From assembly GCF_027596085.1 (NCBI RefSeq), contig NC_072449.1, positions 24,402,522 through 24,466,521 on the forward strand: a DNA stretch of 64,000 nucleotides, in the 5' to 3' direction. The position numbers and the translations under genes are program-made. This DNA comes from Anoplopoma fimbria (Eukaryota > Chordata > Actinopteri > Perciformes > Anoplopomatidae). The notes under the pieces were generated by a model. That model was not told where the DNA came from. It searched no databases and was given only the letters and a program-made list of their open reading frames with translations. Below, piece after piece: positions 28,104 through 63,787 of the stretch (position 1 is its first letter; each line of letters begins with the position of its first letter).

Positions 28104-28904
28104 CTGCAAGGACAGAGGGAGGGAAAATGAGGGGTAAAGGGGAAAAAAAAGAGAAAAGGAGAGGAAAACCAATGGATGTGAATGAGAAGAAAAAGAAAAG
28201 AAAGACAGATTGCTTTGATAATGTAGATAGTCAGAAGCTGCATTCTTGGCAAGCCAATGTGTACAAAGTAAAAATCGCAGAGTTTAACTAATTTGATTTC
28301 ACATTCCCTCAGTGCTGCTGTTTCCTTTTCAATTCATTTGTCCACATTTCAGCTTTTGGAGCTCTGGATCACAAGCCGGGCTGCCGTGCACTTAAATCAC
28401 AATCTATGTGGGATCCTATTGAGGCACTAGGCAACATATCTTACAGCCTTTCAATGCACAAAGTAATAGAGCATATTTGAAATTCACAATAAGATGCAGG
28501 ATAACAAAACTATCCTGGGAAAACATGATAGATAGAGCTGGATAGATGCCTTAAATTAATAAGAGACACAAAGACAGTAGAAAAGTGGTAATAACACAGG
28601 GCAGGGGGAAATCTACAGCCAGACCGAGTCAGGCTGATATATCGACCAGATATACTGGTATCTGCATGTGTGTTGGCCAATAAGCAACAAGATATTGCAG
28701 TACCAAAATGCCAAAGGTAGGTTTTTAAGTCATTTAGAAACAATGTTCAAAGTTTGTCTGCCACAACTGAAAAATGAGAAATGTATCATTCTCAGATTTT
28801 CTAAACTCTCAAATATCGATATTAACCTAAAAAAGTCCAGTATTGGTCATGCATTAAAAAAAAATACTTCTCAAAATACTTTACAAGGTGAATAACTGTC
28901 AAAA

Positions 28905-28990
28905 ATGAATTACATTACATTACAGTCATTTGAATCAGAATGAATGAACTGTTCCCCAGGTGCCCTTGTGCAAGGCGTTCATTCTCAACC
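28905..28990 (-). repeat. SINE-like remnant with (TACAT)n tail
   Basis: ATTACATTACATTACAGTCA is the reverse of the common fish SINE tail (ATGACTGTAATGTAATG). It is followed by a GTTCCCCAGGTGCCCTTGTG segment. Boundaries are uncertain. Confidence 0.4.
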
Positions 28991-29379
28991 ACTCTAGTGG
29001 AGCTCGACAGTAGCAAAAGATTGTTTGGACTGGGTAGCTCTCAGGTGTTTACTTTACTTATGATCTTTGAGGTGAGTGCTGTCAGTTTTCTCATATTGCT
29101 TTATAAAAAGGTAACACATTTTTGTACTTGTTTTACCGTTCAGAAATGTTTCTAACTGGCAGGCAGCATAACCCAACCAACCACTTTAGCAGTGTTTGTA
29201 ATGTAATTGAATCACTGTAGAGTAAGAGTCCTTATCGATGATGTGTTGATACCATTTCGACAACCCTCGGTTACCACGTCACTGCCCTTGACCACAGGAA
29301 GGTCGCAGCAGCAGAGAAGAAGACAGCTCGACACAATCGAGGTTGTAAGAATTAAGCAACTTCCACAAAAGCATATGCT

Positions 29380-29455
29380 GACGCAGGGACTTGAACCCAG
29401 TTCTGCCGCTGAAGGTCACTCTCTCCCTGCTGACTGTACACCCTGCTGTCCAAAA
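29380..29455 (-). repeat. tRNA-like SINE fragment
   Basis: On the minus strand CTGGGTTCAAGTCCCTG looks like a tRNA T-arm / B box, preceded at A-box distance by CAGTCAGCAGGGAGAGAG. The T-stem has a mismatch and no full cloverleaf can be drawn, so a tRNA-derived SINE or pseudogene is more likely than a tRNA gene. Confidence 0.4.
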
Positions 29456-29790
29456 GGTACATTAGTCATATGCCACACCTTTGAATTCACTGAACCTTTC
29501 CTTAAATAAAAGAAAAAAACACCCAACACTGTTAGACAACATTTCAACACCAGTTCTTAGTATAGTCACTGAATATTAAAACCTGAATGAAAAAACATGA
29601 TCAAAATTGTAGAGCTGAGTGACATTGGGCACCCCATAATGTGACCTCGATCAATACTGCTCACATGGCTTTGTGTTTAACCCTCATCCTACCAACATTT
29701 TTAACATACAAGTATAAACTACTAGTAAGAAACAACAGTCAATTGTTTATTTATTCTCAAAATATTATTAGTTATGGAATTATTGTCATC

Positions 29791-29794
<4 letters not shown>

Positions 29795-29831
<37 letters not shown>
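29795..29831. repeat. Poly(A) tract
   Basis: 37 uninterrupted A residues. No retroposed gene was recognised to its left, so it is treated as a mononucleotide repeat. Confidence 0.9.
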
Positions 29832-29833
<2 letters not shown>

Positions 29834-31957
29834 CCTCAGAATCTAGTTGGGAGAAAAAATGCCATGGATCAAATGATTGATGTAAGATTGTATATCAATT
29901 GAATTCAACAGCAATCTAACACACTGCTGGGAACCAGGCATAGTTTATACTTAAATAAATCAGCAGCAACACGACCCCAAAAACCAACACACCTGTTATC
30001 AATTACGGCATATTAGATACACCTGTGCTGGTTCTCTTGCCGAGACACCTCTCATGCAAAATGTTGGAGATACGTTAGGTAAATGTACATCTTACACTGT
30101 GTTCACCTACTTTTCAACTTGTCTTCGTGCTGGTAGAAATATAATTTGGGCCCGAGTTAACGAGGAAACCCTTACAGCTGCCACGCGTTCTCTTAATTGG
30201 GCCTGTCATGCGCAGTACGTGGTCAGGAGCGTCATAAATCATTTCCCATCAACCCATCCAATAACACCTCCTCAGAAATGTTTACCAGACACTACTAATA
30301 AGGTTAAAACATGCTTTAAAATGATTGACATTTGTTGATGTATTTCTCCCAAAAAAACAAAATCTTAATACTCAATATTTCCGAAAATGTTTCTACTTCT
30401 CTTTTTAAAAGCTCTTCCATGCTGCCAACGAATAAGATGTCTATAGGGGAAATCCTCAACCATTCATTTATTTATTTACATGTAATTTAAAACTAGTCAC
30501 ATTTAAGTATATGACGAAACTGTGAGTGTCAGGGCCAATATTAGAGGAAAATATCAGGTCAAAATATTTTTAACTAAAGAGTCACAGTCTTACAAGAGTA
30601 AAGTCATCGTATTACAAGATTGAACTCATGATGTTATAGGATAAAAGCACAGTAATACAAGAAAGTAAAAGAAAAGAAAAGGAGATGTTGTATGCAATTG
30701 GACTGGGTAGACTTGATTACATGTTTCATGTGCATGTTTCCTGAAATATGTAATTTATACTTACTATTACATTGACTTTATTCTCAAAATGTCAGCCAGC
30801 ATGTGTTACTCGTGACAGTAGCCTTAATGCTGTGCCATGGCAACTGCATTACAAAAACACACCATTTATATGTGTTTAGATGTAGAATGTTAACCCCAAA
30901 ATGTGCAAAAAAGAAATGTTGCTGTATATGTAAAATGATTGTCAGGACTAAAGAACAAAAAGATGGTCAGGACAGACAGACACCTCAGCTAAAAGAAATG
31001 ATTTACCTGCAAACAAATCCTGTGCAAGTTTATAAATAAAATGTTTTTTTAGGATTTCTGGTATATTTGTGTTTGTGTGGAGATTATGCCCACAATGTGC
31101 AACCATCTGCCATGTGTATTTTTCAATTTTGATCATGTTAACCTCTTGAAACGTCAGTCAATGTGAATTTCTATATTCAGTTCAGTTCAATGGCTTTGAT
31201 GCCAGGTCTATTTTTTCCTTAAAGCTGACTAAAAGTACAAATTTCTATTTTTATCCCGTCTTCACAATCATTAGCACCAACAAATTGTGAATCATTCCAA
31301 CAAACAGAGGCAAAGCAATTAAACTTGTCTGCCAGTGTTAATGAGATGTTAAGTGTTGAATAGATTTGGTCTCATGAGAAGTGTCCATAATTGCTTGCTT
31401 GATTTTGGTTCGTGGAATTTGAGTCGCAAGAAATGATCTGGCATACTTGTTTTCCATACTTGATGAGCAGCAATGCGTTGTGTGCAAATTATACATAATA
31501 AAAGAACGATTTTTTGGAACGATATATTTATTATGCTTTTCAACACATAACCAACAATGAACAGTGGGTAAGAAAGACTAAACATCTGACTTCTGAATAC
31601 TTCTGAATCTTCCCATTCCTAAACATAATCAATGTTGCAGTGTATTGGAGCGAGAATTTTATTTTTTTTCAAACAACCCTCTAACTCTCTTATTGCCTGC
31701 CAGGCTTGCAGACTCTTGGTTGTGATGTTATTATGAATAATTCATTTTTCTATAAGTTAAATTAAATGTTGGCCTTTTAAACAGTTGGAGATCTGTCCTG
31801 AAAAAAGTGATTTAAAAAAGAAAACTGCACAAACAAATGAGTAGGTTGAACATTGAATGTGTACGCATCACATTAGAGGAGCCTGGAGTCCTGTTAGATG
31901 ATTCTTTGGTAATCATTTTGAAGGCGGTAATGGTGGACCTGAGGCTACACCTAGGCA

Positions 31958-31963
31958 TTTATT
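31958..31963 (-). terminator. sel1l3: Candidate polyadenylation signal of the SEL1L3-like gene
   Basis: AATAAA on the minus strand about 370 bases downstream of the TAG stop codon, in AT-rich sequence with no further exon-like structure. It implies a 3' UTR of roughly 0.4 kb. Confidence 0.35.
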
Positions 31964-32332
31964 GAATTCTATTTTGTAAGTCATCCACTCAAAGAACGCC
32001 ACAGGGTAAAGGAATCATCACTTTGAGACAAAAATAGGTCCAAAAACAACTCTGACCTACAAGAAGTATCTTGAAACAAACTGCAAGTCCGATAGTACTT
32101 ATTCAGACTCTTTACTGTTCAATCAAGCATTCTTTTCACAAAAAGTCAATTTATGCTTTAAACAGTAAGAAACTTACAAACCCAAAACTTCCCGACTCAA
32201 TAACATTCACATTTGTTCTTTACAGTGATCCCATAGTTAACATATGTAAACTAACACAAAATGTGTTAATGTAGTGGCTGTGTCGGTTGACTTCACTGAG
32301 TTTGTTGCACTGACAGTCCCATTAAGAATCTT

Positions 32333-35300
32333 CTAGCTGGGAGACAGGACATGTCTCCTGAACACACCAAGGAGGATAAAGAATATCGTTGGAGCTGCAA
32401 CCACGGCGACAGCAGTGGAGAACTGTGGGAAATAACATTACTAAAATGTTACATCACAATAATGATGCCGTACTTTGGCCAGTGATGAAAAGCAAATATG
32501 TACATTTAAAAAACCAAGATGATAAGTTTGCGAAATGTACACTTTTGTCTCTTGATATATTATGATTGCTGATTATACTTCTGTACTTTACCTTAAAGTA
32601 GTTACGAGTTGACTTTTAAGTCTTTCAAATGTATCTGTAGGATATCACACTAACCTTAATAGCAGCACTATAGTCTTTTTGGAACGATCGAAGATACACA
32701 TTGAAGAGGGCAAGGCTGCAAGGCAAGTATGAATCTGTATCCTCTGAGTCTCTGCATCTTTTGGAAGAAGATAAAAAATCATTTTTCTTACTGATTTACA
32801 TTAAAAACGGCAAACAGCACTTACAAAACAGGTGTAGTATATACACATACAATTCAAACAGACCTTTTGTACAAGGTGCTTAGGAGCACACTGTTGTCTG
32901 CCAGGTACAGCTCTGAAAGGCCAAGGTCAATCAATACTGACAGCGGCAGCCTGTAACCCTCCTCAGCAAGGAGGCCAAGGTTGTACCATCCCTGTGGAAG
33001 AACAGAAAGGCTCACACACACGCTCAATTATGGATAAAAACAAACTTTGAAAAAATATGTACAAACACTGTCAGAAAATCAATTTCAAAGAAGCCGACCT
33101 GTGGCTCGTTCTTCACAGCTGCCAGAGTGTACATGGCTGCTGCGGAAAACAAGTCTTTCTGACCGTCACGTCGCCCCTCATACAACAGGTCACCCATCTT
33201 AATCAATGCTAGAGGGGTAGTAAAATAAGAGGTCCAGAAAAAAAGATGTATTCAAGTATGAATGTTTCCACACAAGTTTAAAAAAAATGAAGCTCAAAAT
33301 TATATTAATTTACCATAAGTGTCAGGATTTTGACTTTGGAGTGTAAGGTTGTAATATCTCCACATACAGTTTGATGCAAAAGAAGGATCCAGAAAACCTA
33401 GCTAGGGTCATACAGAGTAAAAAAAAGTTCGTTTTTTCTAAATGACAAGAATAAATCAAACCATTACACTATATCTTATAGGGATAACTCACCATATTTT
33501 GTTCGCAAAGATATGCCACATTGAATTGGGCAGGTGAGTACCCAGACTCAGCAGCCATCATATAATATAACAGTGAGCTGAACCTGTTGAAAAGCTTAAA
33601 TGTTAATGCGACGATCGCAATCAAGTGGCCTGATCAGGACTAATGCAGGTGTGAATAGAGAAAAAGATTACATGTCACTTTTGAGATATGAATCCAAGGC
33701 CTTCCGCAGGATGCTTCCCAGGTATCCATTGTGCTCAGCTGCCCACTTTACCCACCTGCAGACAGTTAAAAAGACACCTCAGTCACGACATACTGTAGGG
33801 ACAAATTGTGTTTGTGCAGTGAAATAGATAAATAAGAGGGTCAGTGGCTAACAAAAGGGCATCTGATGGACGTCTTTTGACGCATCCAGGTATCCCAGTG
33901 GTCCAGATGCTGGCGAGCTGAATCGCTCCCCTGACGTGCCCTCTCTCTGCAGACTTCAGATAGTACCGATAGGCCATACACTGCAGGAAAGACGAATGAT
34001 TAACCTCTTTACATTAGCATTGTAGTCCGTAAGCATGTTTGTAGAAGATCACACAAGGCATTCATACTTGGGCTAACCTGGTCAGCAGGTTTTCCGGGAT
34101 ACAAGCCCTGTGAGTACATGACACCGAGATTCAAAGCAGCGTCTGATGACATCAGGAGATCAGCCTGCTCCCACAGATGCACCGCCTGCTGGTAGTCTTG
34201 TTGAAAGTGCTCATGGTACCACGCCAAGGCATTGATCGCAGGAACAAAGTCCTATGGGACAGAAAATTGTAAGAAGAAAGATTGGGTGTGAAAACTGTGA
34301 AATCAGACTCCTAGCGTTACAGAATAATTCAGAAATGAGTATTAAGGATGTAATTAACATTTAATCATACAAAACCTGGTCCATTGCTTTCTTCAGGAAA
34401 GTGAGACCTTTCGGAATGTCCTTTTCAACCCCATGCCCCTACAGAGAAACAAATTCATATTTAATTATCAAATCTAATACTAAATGATTAAACGAAATAA
34501 GGATAACGATTTCAGTAGGTTAAAACAAACATTGTCATGTTTCTCATTGTACATCAGGTGTAGTTCTCACCAGTAGTAGGACTATGCCATAGTCATACAT
34601 TGACACCGGGTCCTCCCACTGGACCGCTCCTCTTTCGTAGTGTCTCACAGCCTTCTGGATGTCTGGAGACACTCCCTGCTGACCCCAGAACAGCATGCGG
34701 GCAACCGTTTGCTGCAAAAGAGTTATTAAATTATTGCTAAAAAATTGACCCTGAAATGTGTATTTTGAGACACACCCTTCAAATTGGAGGCCCGCTTTCG
34801 TCCTCTTATCACACTGTTTTTTTTCTGACTCTCAATGCTTGTGTACTTTCAGCTTAAAAAGCAGAGATGGCAGAACAGGGTACCTCGGCTTCAGCTGCTC
34901 CCCTGCGTGCCTGCAGTTTAAGCCATTGGAAGACATGATGGTCTTCACTGGTCTGTTGATTCAACACCTCATCATTGTTTAGGTAAACAGCCTCAACAAA
35001 TGTCTAAAAAAAATAGAAAGAGGAGAGAGAAAACACACCAAAAAGTTCATTGATTTTCTTTTATATTGTGCCCTTCCTTCCTAAATCAGTGGCAAAGAGT
35101 CCAGAAATGTAGATGTGCCTTTGATAAAACTTGAACAACTATTGACCCCTGTAATATTGACATATGAATTATAGTTCTTTCTCTCTTGGTAAGGAAAGCA
35201 GTGACGAAGGTTAACATATTGATGATGAAATCTTAAAACTAATAAGGAGAGCAGAACATGTTTCAACATATCACATATCAGCTGCTATTATTGTATTAAC

Positions 35301-38300
35301 TGTATCCTTCCAGCCCCATTTACAATTAGTGTGCCTGACAGTGATAGTTATTGCATAACAAATTACACAAATACTATTGTCTGATATGTTATGTTAGATT
35401 CTTCATGTTTCATGTTTAGGATTGTTAAATTATGCCTTTAATTATGATGAGTATAGGCAAAAGTCAGAAAAGTGAAAGACATGTAAAAAAGGTGCAACTT
35501 TTGTGGAACTGTATTACTTTTGGATTAAACAAGACGTGCAAAATGAACGCCCCGAAGCCTCCAGTTACAAACACGTACATTACCTGCTGTGGTGTGGGAT
35601 TGTGATGGTCTAGTGTTGTCTGCTTAGCTATGTTTGCATAATACGCATTGGCCAGGTCTGTGTCTGTGGGGAGGCCATGGAGACCCTGGTGGTGCAGGTG
35701 CCCGAGACGCAGGAGGGATAATCTATCATCCTTCTGGGCTGCCAGCAGGGCCAGGAGCCAGGCCTGCACCAAACACAAGGGCATGAGAGGATATTAAAAA
35801 AAATTCCCCACCTCAGGCAGAGTTCTCCTAGAGCTGACCCAGTAGCACACACACCTTATTGGGCTGTTCCTCGACTCCCAGGCCAGCACTGTAGAGCACC
35901 GACGCCATGTGCAGAGCTCGGTTATCAGCTAGGCAGCCAGCTTGGAGCAGCAGTGGCAATATTCTGCTGACCACTCCAGTGCTGCTCGCTCTGCTCAGCT
36001 TATGAAGAGATAAGGAGTACAGGGCTCTGCCTACAGCTGGCAGGCTAGCTCGTCTTTCTCCTGCAAGTCGGGGAATTAAACTGATTTCAGTGCTTTATGT
36101 GAAATGAGAAATGATATCATCAGTGAATAATAAGCAGAATGTAATGTTTACTCAGACCAATAAGAAACAAAAGGGTTCAGTCATTACAAACCCAAAGCCA
36201 CATGGTGGTATGGGGTGATTTGTACTACCTTAAAGCTACTTAAGGAGAAATTAAAGAGACAAATTGGATATTCCAGAATTAAGAAATACAAAATGCTTTC
36301 TTTGCAAGTGTTGAATCCTCAATATGGTATCCTGTATTCTATTTCAGTGATGTAGATGCTGCAAATTATCTCATTTAATTTTAATACAAACAGCTGAATA
36401 TATTGTACTATTGCAAGACAAATTCATTTTTGTGCAGTTTATCTCTCACCATGTTTGAAAACACAAAACTTTGCCAGCTCTGCAGCTTGTCTCCTATGAG
36501 GGAGAGTTTTCTCCCATAGCTCACACTGTGACGTTGATGGCCGTCTGTCCTTTACCATCCACTCATGGAAAGCATCAAAACATATCTCTGAAGGAAACAC
36601 ATCATTGACAGTTCCTTTACACATTCAGGGGCTCTGCAGAGAATATTTCAGACACAGTAACTTTAGCACCATCTAGTGGATATAGAAACCTACTATCAGA
36701 CTCTGTCTCCTGTTGGGCCCGGAGAGAATATCCACTTATTTTAACATTCATTTCCAGATGAAATTCTTGACAGGTATGCAGCCAGCCTGTCAGGTTCACA
36801 GTCCTGATAACATCTGGAATTTCAACTTCAGCCTGGAGAAGAGGAAAATGATCAGACTCCAATGTAGAGAGTATTTAACATAGACAGTAACTATGGGCAG
36901 GTGCAGGACATTACCATGCTGTGAGGTAGTATTCGGTTGCGGTAGTAAACCAGTGGCCCAAAATAACCTTCAACACCTCTTATGTATTTCCCTCCACCAA
37001 TCACAAAATATCCCTCTGTGTCATCCAGCAAGACAATATGCTCCAACCTGTAAGACACAATGCAGACATGCTTTATTTCCGTTGTTAATGTAGTCTCATC
37101 ACTTGGTCATGTCTGAGGTATACTTACATATGTACTATGGATTGAACTGTTCTCTGCTCCTTATTCACACACACCATGGTGACAGTCACCTGAGACATGG
37201 GAAACATGACAACAACCTCTTTATTTTTCATTAGGACACACTGAAAGGACATCTTCTGTCAACAAGAGACCACTCACCATTCCATCGCGCAACATCACAC
37301 TGATTTGGCACCACTCCCTTAAAGGCACCTTGAAAGTAGGAGAAAATGCAGAGGATCTCCCAGACTCTCCATCCATCTGGATGTGTAGATGGCCTGAACA
37401 TGCAAGGTGAGGCAAAGACTTACTAAGTCCAGATAATGACACTGTGTAGTTGCATGATGAGAATACCGGAGAGGTGTTCTTAAGTGAATCTTACCTGATT
37501 TTTTGAGGAACAGTGTTGGTGTGACATAGTTATCATTGGAGTCTATGTGGTAGAGCAAACCACACATGTTTTCCTGGCAGTGTCTGGTGACAAATATCCA
37601 CATGGAGAACATACACCTGGTAAAGAATACAAAGCACTCTGGGTTAACTGTCCCTAAATAATATCTGTTACCAGAATAGAAGGCTAGTCTGTATGTGGTG
37701 TAACCGTTGTTGTCTTACCATGGAGAAGATATTACTTTAACGCGCATATACTCCAGAATCTCATCGCTATAAGGGTCCAGTGTCTTCGTGATGCCAAAGC
37801 TTTCTCCAGTGGAGGCATACAGTGAAGAGAGGAGATGCACAGTTTCTGAATGACATGAAGTTTTTGGGTTGAGATTTAGAACTACAGTACTCTTCCTCCA
37901 TATCCATCATCTAAAAACACAGTAGTCCTTTCCAGACCAGTACACTATGGCATAACATTCCCTAAAATCATTCATCGGTATATCTGAGTTTGGTGTTCTG
38001 GGATTTTTAATGGCTCTCCCCTTAAAATATCATGGACTTTAGGTGCTTTTGTCCACATGTGCAGTTATCTCCAGCTTTAAGATCACTCCTCAAACCTTAC
38101 CTTGCTCCGAAGGACATTGCTTCTTTGAAAACTGGCGAGTTAGTTGCAGCATTTTTGTTCTCCAGGAAATGCACAGTTGATGCCGTTTCACAGGCCGACT
38201 AAAAAAAGGTTTAGGCTGCAAAGTTGCCACATCCTGAGCTGCCACGGACCTCTCAGTGTCATCGAATCCACTGTAACTGACTGACGCTAGAAGGATGCAA

Positions 38301-38727
38301 CTCAGCACCCACTGGGTGTCTGGAATAATCCCATCAGCTTGATACACCAACCAATCTGGAAAGTTCAGCTCCAGAGTCTTTACTTTAGGGTGACCGGGGA
38401 CGCAGCTCCACTGTCTCAGTTGGAGTGTGGAGGTGATGCCAGTTTCAAAAGACACGACACAGTCAAGCTCTACAGTGGCAGGTTCATCACAAGAGTAAAG
38501 TATTTCCAAAAGGTGATCCGGAAGAGGCTCCTCAGGAGGATTCAGGAGTGTCACCTGGTCTAAAGCACACACAATCTGTAAGAAGCAGACGACCACGCAT
38601 TGTTGTTAATGAAATCTGTTAAAAGCAGAAGGTACCAGTGTATCACAGATCATGAAGTAAAATCTGCTCCTACCTGCATACTGAGACCAAGCACACAGAT
38701 GTATTTGGGCAGTGTGTGGAAACCCAT
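32333..38727 (-). CDS. sel1l3: SEL1L3-family protein (LamG-like domain plus Sel1 repeats)
   Basis: Type I membrane protein of the SEL1L3 family; molecular role poorly known. Coding exons: 38727-38674, 38575-38101, 37845-37719, 37616-37495, 37393-37278, 37189-37128, 37047-36915, 36832-36694, 36587-36450, 36060-35855, 35763-35584, 35003-34884, 34711-34571, 34438-34376, 34251-34078, 33980-33853, 33755-33672, 33583-33493, 33401-33314, 33208-33099, 32991-32864, 32757-32655, 32422-32333. Phases agree throughout, giving 1023 residues (human SEL1L3 1132). Signal peptide at the start; LamG-like sheet about 215-363 (WCMFSMWIFVTRHCQ, GYFVIGGGKYIRG); Sel1-type helical repeats about 510-960 (ASVLYSAGLGVEEQPNK, AALNLGVMYSQGLYPGKPAD); WRYYN and IKMGDLLYEG near 870-890; membrane anchor about 997-1012, then a very short basic tail. 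Most introns are small. Could be the orthologue of human SEL1L3 or an ohnologue; the location beside stim1 favours the latter. Confidence 0.92.
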
Positions 38728-38773
38728 TGTTCACAAAGTGTTTTCAGTCATCTCTCCATTAATGACTTCAGAG
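38728..38773 (-). promoter_or_regulatory. sel1l3: 5' leader of the SEL1L3-like gene with two upstream ORFs
   Basis: An acceptor-like CTTGTTTCTTTACAG ends at 38774, suggesting a further 5' non-coding exon. Two short upstream ORFs lie between it and the start codon: ATG at 38759 (4 codons with stop) and ATG at 38751 (7 codons with stop). The second ends three bases before the main ATG. The main start is chosen because it opens a hydrophobic leader that splices in frame to exon 2. Confidence 0.4.
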
Positions 38774-39134
38774 CTGTAAAGAAACAAGAATCCTCAAGAT
38801 CCGGACTTCATCCTGCTCCACCTAGCTGACGTTGAAGCATAAGTAAATATTTGACATCACATAGCCACACCCTATTTGCTATATACAGCGTAGCTAGGGT
38901 GGAGCTTTGAGAATTTGGTTGCATATCAATACAAGGTAAACTGATATCAATCACCTGTTATGCTGAATCTACACTAGAGCACTGAACTATAGTTATTTGT
39001 TTCCAGGAAAGCTTCTTAAGTACACTGACATTTGACAAATTCATTTTAAGAGTAGACACCTTTGTTTAACTCTAAAGATGGTGTTGTCTTAAGTGTTGTG
39101 CAGCATGTGGTGTAATGTATACAACAAATCAGCT

Positions 39135-41535
39135 CATTTTTCATTCAAAATAGTTTATTGCTATCATGCAGGAGTGCCATAAAAGTCTAGACCATCACAG
39201 AAGATGCAAAATTATCATTTTCTCTGTACAAATATACTGTGTGTATTCATAAATAGAAGCTCAAAGTAAAAGAGGAAGAAAAAAGTAGGGTGGGAAATAA
39301 CAAGTTTAAGCTGATCCACTTTTTTAACCCAACATAGGTTTTGTTACTGCATTTGACATGCATCAACATTACAATGCATTATACTGGGAGCAGACGGACA
39401 CACACGGACACATACACACACGCTCGCACACATCCAGATGGTATAATCCATTTACAGCTTGATCGTGCAAAAAAGGTACAAATTACACTTTTAAAAAAGT
39501 ACCAGTAGGAAATTTTTCTTTTTTAAGCTGGTTTCTAAAATAAAATATTCAAACATGTCTTATGCATCCAAACCACCTGTTACATTATGAGGCTGGGGGA
39601 GGCCAACTGTGTCTTTTGCAGCACTTTTTGGTTGTTCATCGGTCAGGAGCACCCTAAGTGTCCTGGCGTCCTTACTACTTTAGTAATCACCTACAACTAC
39701 TGATGCATAGTTCTGTGCTCATAAGAAGCTGTCAATATTAAAACTGGCACAATGTTCTCTGTGGTGGGAATCTGAGGATAGTAATTATCTGTAACACATG
39801 TAAACATACTGTTCTGCTGATACTGTCACAGAAACAATACACTTGGACATTCAGTGTTTAGCTCAGGGTATACATTACAGACTGTATGTATGTACATCAT
39901 GGGGTTTTGTGTTCTTTGTATAAGGGGCTCAAACACACTACAAATACAAAGGCCTCGGACAGAGACAGTGATTTGGCACTTTGACGCGATTGGTCTTCTG
40001 CTTTCATACGTTGTTTAGCTAAATCTTCCATAAAAAGGTGGATTACAAAGTGGCTGCAACCTAAAAAAATGTCTCTCCTACACAGAGCAAATGATTTTGC
40101 CTTGTAACTGTAGCCCTTACCAGCACCCATCTCTTACTGACAAACTGCTGTGAAGTTTTCATTGTCCACATAAATATTCACTAAAACACATACAATAAGA
40201 CAAGAGGACAGCAGGAGCCAAATCGAAGTTTAACTCGCAGCCTGCTCAGGAAAATGTTGGATCACTTTTATCTTTTAAGAGGATTGTCTTCAATAAGAAT
40301 TTTTTTTGTTTAGAGTTCATTTTCTTTGATTATTATATTGTGGTTTTTTTTAAATGGTATATACTGTACACATTCTCAAAAGTAGTAATACCAACTTTCA
40401 AATTCAATACAAAGCCAGATGAAAGTTCATTGTCACGCATCTCATCGGTCGTTATGTTTTTGGTAACACTAATAATTCAGACTGGACACCTAATCCAGGA
40501 AATTCAAACACATACTTCTTGCTCCTGAAGACACGTGTTAATCTGAATATTAATCAGTTGTTACATTTCTTTGTATTGATTAAAAGCTGGACATTTAAGC
40601 AAAGTACTTTTCTCTCATGTTCTTATGAACTCAACAGTTAAATACTAAAGATAAAGCAAAACATCTGATGCTGCAATTTGATGGTCCTTTTGTAATTTAG
40701 GAGATTTACCTATAAACAAGCTCTATTTTTTTAATTTATTTTTTTTATACACAAGGTGATGACATCGACGTGCTCTTGGGTGAGATCATTATTAAGCTAT
40801 ATTGTCTTCACTTCTAAGGAGGATAAACCAAACCCAGTAGCTACTATTGCTGTGCTCAAACGGCATATAAATGACACTTTTGGCTGTCAAACATGTACCG
40901 AGTCACAAATTTAACAGTCTGAGCTTTCTAAGACTGTTTTTCTGTTGAAGGATCTCCTGAATGTGACATTTTTTTCTGCCAAGAAGAAGACAACAAAAGA
41001 CAGAAAAACTTGATACCATCAATCAAAACAAAGTACTCAGTGAGGAAAAGGGAGTGCACATTCACTTTGGACTTGTAGGCTAGGTGTTTAGGTAGTAATA
41101 AAAGAAACATCAAGTGTTGTCTAAGCAGTGTAACGACAAGAACCAAGCAAACACTAAGGGCATTCGAGTATCAGTCAAACAAAAGTGAAGACATGCAAAA
41201 TGTTATAGATTGTAGAACAAGAAAGAAAAACCAACTGGGAGACACACTTCCCTTTGAGACTGGAACAACTTCCTGCAGAATAAATAATACTTTATATTCC
41301 AATATACAAACCTACCCACTTCCCGCTAATTCAACATTGACCCAATAAGCAGATAAAAACCGAACAGCTGGTTGCTCCCACAGTTTCTTAGAGTAGGTCT
41401 CATACCTACAAAAAGATGCAACGGCAACAAATTGTGCCATCATTTGACCATTATTGAACCCGCAAACCTTTTATTCTATAACAGACCAGAGGAATACAGT
41501 CAAACAGCTTAGAAAGCCTGTTGTCTACGTAGCCC
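39135..41535 (-). other. stim1: stim1 3' untranslated region (inferred)
   Basis: About 2.4 kb of AT-rich sequence without exon-like structure follows the stim1 stop codon. AATAAA hexamers on the minus strand occur near the stop (41474-41469) and at the far end (39159-39154). The far one is followed by the 5' end of the next gene, so it is the likely main site; the near one could give a short 3' UTR. The extent is inferred. Confidence 0.5.
39154..39159 (-). terminator. stim1: Distal polyadenylation signal of stim1
   Basis: AATAAA on the minus strand about 430 bases before the start codon of the downstream SEL1L3-like gene. Its position in the short intergenic gap supports its use as the end of the stim1 transcript. 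Confidence 0.45.
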
Positions 41536-63703
<22,168 letters not shown>

Positions 63704-63717
63704 GACTGGTGTGTGCT
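63704..63717 (-). promoter_or_regulatory. stim1: Splice-acceptor-like sequence just upstream of the stim1 start codon
   Basis: Twelve bases before the ATG the minus strand reads a T-run followed by CCAG (acceptor AG at 63717-63716). This suggests that the exon with the start codon has a 5' non-coding exon outside the window. A transcription start inside this interval cannot be excluded. The chosen ATG opens a hydrophobic signal peptide (KLVALWIFCLCLVG). Confidence 0.4.
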
Positions 63718-63787
63718 GGAAAAAAAAAAGACAGTAGAGTCCCCTTGACAATTCTGGCGAAATTAATTTGCAGTGTTTCTGTCTAGT

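Larger units (their letters stand above)
28104..31957. other. Intergenic sequence downstream of the SEL1L3-like gene
   Basis: No exon-like structure recognised. It contains two SINE-like fragments and a long A-tract. Confidence 0.45.

Noticed and set aside
27881..28252. 123-codon minus-strand ORF
   Set aside because: Driven by a CA microsatellite and purine-rich DNA. Only the bounded exon-like part at 27955-28103 is worth keeping.
29380..29455. tRNA gene
   Set aside because: B box is good, but T-stem mismatch and no acceptor-stem pairing; a SINE fragment fits better.
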